From positions 310,001 to 374,000 of the forward strand of contig NZ_CP071132.1 in assembly GCF_017220215.1 (NCBI RefSeq): DNA of 64,000 bases, in the 5' to 3' direction. The notes under the pieces are model-generated. The model searched no databases. It was not told the DNA's origin and saw nothing but the letters and a program-made list of their open reading frames with translations. The stretch's first letter is position 1. Each line of letters opens with the position of its first letter. Shown piece by piece: positions 61,998-64,000 of the stretch. The position numbers and the translations under genes are program-made. The stretch is from Caballeronia sp. M1242. GTDB taxonomy: Bacteria > Pseudomonadota > Gammaproteobacteria > Burkholderiales > Burkholderiaceae.

Positions 61998-64000
61998 AGT
62001 TCGCATCCGCACGCGAGTGGCTCTTCTCGGCCAAGACCTTCGCCGCCGCGATGATCGCGCTATACATCGGCCTCGCGCTGGAATTGCCGCGTCCTTATTG
62101 GGCGATGGCCACGGTCTATATCGTCTCCAACCCGTTCGTCGGCGCGACGCGCTCCAAGGCGCTGTATCGCGCGCTCGGCACCGCAATCGGCGCGGCGGGC
62201 GCGGTAGTGATCGTGCCGCCCTTCGTGGAATCGCCGTTCCTATTCAGCGTGATCGTCGCGCTGTGGACAGGCACGCTGCTATTTCTCTCGATGTTCGACC
62301 GCACCGCGCGCAGCTACGTCTTCCTGCTCGCGGGCTACACGCTGCCGATGATCGCGCTGCCCGCCGTGACGAATCCACCGGCTGTCTTCGATCTCGCCAT
62401 CTCGCGCACCGAAGAGATTCTGCTCGGCATCGTGGTGGCGAGCATCGTGGGCAGCGTGGTTTTTCCGAGCCGTCTCGCGCCCACGCTCGTCGAACGCACC
62501 GATGCCTGGTTTCGCGATGCCGCGTTCTATGCGAGCGAAACGCTCTCGGGCCGGCTCGCGGGTGCCGCGATATCCGCGTCGCGTCAGCGGCTCGCCGCGA
62601 CCGTCAACGGCCTCGAAGTGCTGCTGAGTCAGCTCACGTACGATCACGCACGGCCCGATATTGTCCGGCGCGCGCGCGCATTGCAGGGCCGCATGCAGAT
62701 ATTTCTGCCGCTGATTTCGTCGCTGGCCGATCCGCTCGTCGAACTGGTCGACAAGCGCGGCACGCATCCGCCAGGACTCAAAGCGTTGCTCGCCGATGTA
62801 GGCAAGTGGATGTCGCTCCCCGCGCCGCAGATTCACGACGCCGCCGAGTCCGATCGCGAGCCGAACGCGTTGCGTGAACGCATCGCAGCGATGCGGCCAT
62901 CGGCGCAGGCGCTCGCGAGCGAAGACGGCGCGTTGCTGTCTAGCGCGCTGTGGCGTCTTTCGCAGGTCATCGACGTATGGCAGGACATTCGCACGCTGCG
63001 CGCCGCGATGCTGCATGACGAACACGACTGGCGTCCGCGCTTTCGGCACTGGCGGCTCGGCGGCACCGAGCGCTTTTTCGATCGCGGCATGATGCTGTTT
63101 TCGACGGGCGTCGCGGTCAGCGCGATCATCGTCGCGTGCGCGTTGTGGATCGAATCGGGCTGGGCCGACGGCGCGGGCGCGGTCACGCTCGCCGCCGTCG
63201 CGTGCTGCTTCTTCGCGGCGCTCGACGAACCCGCGCCGCAAGTGTTCGTCTTCTTTCTGGCGACATGCATGAGCGTGGTGTTCGCGGGGCTCTACGTGTT
63301 CGCGGTGCTGCCGCACGTGCATGACTTTCCGATGCTCGTCGTCATCTTCGCGGGGCCGTTCCTCGTCGTCGGCACGTTGATTCCGCAGCCGCGCTTCACG
63401 CTCATCACCATGCTCGTCGCGGTGAATACGGCCACGTTCATCAGCATTCAGAGCGCGTACGAAGCGGACTTCTTCGTCTTTCTCAACAGCAATCTCGCGG
63501 GCGTCGCCGGGCTTCTGTTCGCGTTCGTGTGGACGCGGGTGACGCGGCCCTTCGGCTCGGAACTCGCGGTCGCGCGGCTCACGCGCTCGGCATGGCGCGA
63601 TATCGTCGCGTGTTCTTCCACGGCGACGCTCGACGATCAGCGCAATCTCTACTCGCGCATGCTCGACCGCCTGATGCAAGTGCTGCCGCGCCAGGCCTCG
63701 ACGGATTCGCACCGGCATCCGTCCATCGAGAGCTTTCGCGATTTTCGCGTCGCGCTGAATTCGCTCGATCTACGGCGCGCGCATCGCAAGCTCGCCTCCG
63801 ACATTCAGGCGTCGATCGACGAGGTGCTCGCAGGCGTGCGCGATTACTTCGGGCATTGCATCGAGCGGCGCGAACGTCAACCCGTGCCGTCGACGCTCGT
63901 GCGCTCGATCGACCGCGCCGTCGCGCAGGTCGCGGCGCACACCATCGCGGAAGCGGAAAAGCACGGGCAAGCGGCATTGCCGGGGGAACGATTGTTGCGC
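61994..64000 (+). CDS. FUSC/AaeB-type aromatic acid exporter, C-terminus outside window
   Basis: The frame runs 669 codons from the ATG at 61994 to the window edge without a stop. N-terminal and central membrane blocks (about 15-160 and 360-520) each hold several segments, separated and followed by helical cytoplasmic parts: the FUSC layout. KTFAAAMIALYIGLALELPR and YWAMATVYIVSNPFVGATRS match the AaeB subgroup, which exports p-hydroxybenzoate and other aromatic acids with a membrane fusion partner. The partner gene probably lies beyond the edge. Regulated with marR. Confidence 0.88.
   Translation, partial: MKFASAREWLFSAKTFAAAMIALYIGLALELPRPYWAMATVYIVSNPFVGATRSKALYRALGTAIGAAGAVVIVPPFVESPFLFSVIVALWTGTLLFLSMFDRTARSYVFLLAGYTLPMIALPAVTNPPAVFDLAISRTEEILLGIVVASIVGSVVFPSRLAPTLVERTDAWFRDAAFYASETLSGRLAGAAISASRQRLAATVNGLEVLLSQLTYDHARPDIVRRARALQGRMQIFLPLISSLADPLVELVDKRGTHPPGLKALLADVGKWMSLPAPQIHDAAESDREPNALRERIAAMRPSAQALASEDGALLSSALWRLSQVIDVWQDIRTLRAAMLHDEHDWRPRFRHWRLGGTERFFDRGMMLFSTGVAVSAIIVACALWIESGWADGAGAVTLAAVACCFFAALDEPAPQVFVFFLATCMSVVFAGLYVFAVLPHVHDFPMLVVIFAGPFLVVGTLIPQPRFTLITMLVAVNTATFISIQSAYEADFFVFLNSNLAGVAGLLFAFVWTRVTRPFGSELAVARLTRSAWRDIVACSSTATLDDQRNLYSRMLDRLMQVLPRQASTDSHRHPSIESFRDFRVALNSLDLRRAHRKLASDIQASIDEVLAGVRDYFGHCIERRERQPVPSTLVRSIDRAVAQVAAHTIAEAEKHGQAALPGERLLR

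Noticed and set aside
1..64000. Mobile elements, phage genes, CRISPR arrays, tRNA or rRNA genes
   Set aside because: None was found. Short direct repeats at 27513 and 34617 have no spacers and are too short for CRISPR.

Overview
The window is chromosomal DNA of a high-GC beta-proteobacterium. Gene content and protein style point to the Burkholderiaceae, most likely Paraburkholderia or Caballeronia. Clues are the DUF802/DUF3348/DUF2894 cluster, the many LysR regulators and ACS-type MFS transporters, the oxidative sugar pathways, a VpsR-like sigma-54 regulator, and many small stress-type proteins of the kind found in this group. No tRNA, rRNA, transposase, phage gene or CRISPR array was seen. 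Gene density is high, and genes at both edges run off the window.

Region by region: 1-4.6 kb holds an aminotransferase/hydratase pair divergent from a GntR regulator, an AlkA glycosylase and a hypothetical gene. 4.9-7.3 kb holds a repeat-containing secreted protein and a membrane-anchored TAXI binding protein. 7.3-14.3 kb is a sugar-acid region: aldo/keto reductase, MFS, SMP-30 lactonase, uronate dehydrogenase, LacI regulator and a hexuronate-type MFS, with matching LacI-type operators. 14.6-22.6 kb carries a chemoreceptor, a glycosyltransferase, a receiver-only regulator, an EAL phosphodiesterase, an M48-type protease, an SDR, a cold-shock protein and a small secreted protein. 22.7-26.4 kb has a TauE exporter, a LysR, PPK2 and YdcH. 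26.5-30.7 kb is a LysR-MFS-LigJ-LigK module for the end of a 4,5-cleavage aromatic pathway. 31-38 kb has a VpsR-like regulator, an alpha/beta hydrolase, an isocitrate-lyase-family enzyme, a periplasmic trehalase and a secreted aldose epimerase. 38-43.5 kb is a multi-PAS hybrid kinase followed by a run of very small hydrophilic proteins. 43.5-48.3 kb has an AhpD-like protein and an SDR-MFS-split transketolase operon.

The region 48.2-52.6 kb is the most unusual. It is a compact four-gene unit encoding a MotA/TolQ-like membrane protein with a long coiled-coil tail, a MotB/OmpA-like partner with a conserved membrane aspartate, and two soluble proteins of unknown function. It looks like an ion-driven envelope motor of unassigned role, reminiscent in layout of MotAB, TolQR and ZorAB. 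Upstream on the same strand, 52.7-59.0 kb is an oxidative L-arabinose operon (dehydratase, dehydrogenase, AraFGH transporter) divergent from a GbpR-type LysR regulator. The window closes with a class C beta-lactamase and a MarR-FUSC efflux operon that is cut by the right edge.

Together the window reads as a carbon-scavenging accessory segment (uronates, arabinose, aromatics, an unusual sugar, trehalose) interleaved with signalling, stress and envelope genes. Coordinates and motifs come from direct reading. Functions are by family resemblance recalled from knowledge, since no search could be run.
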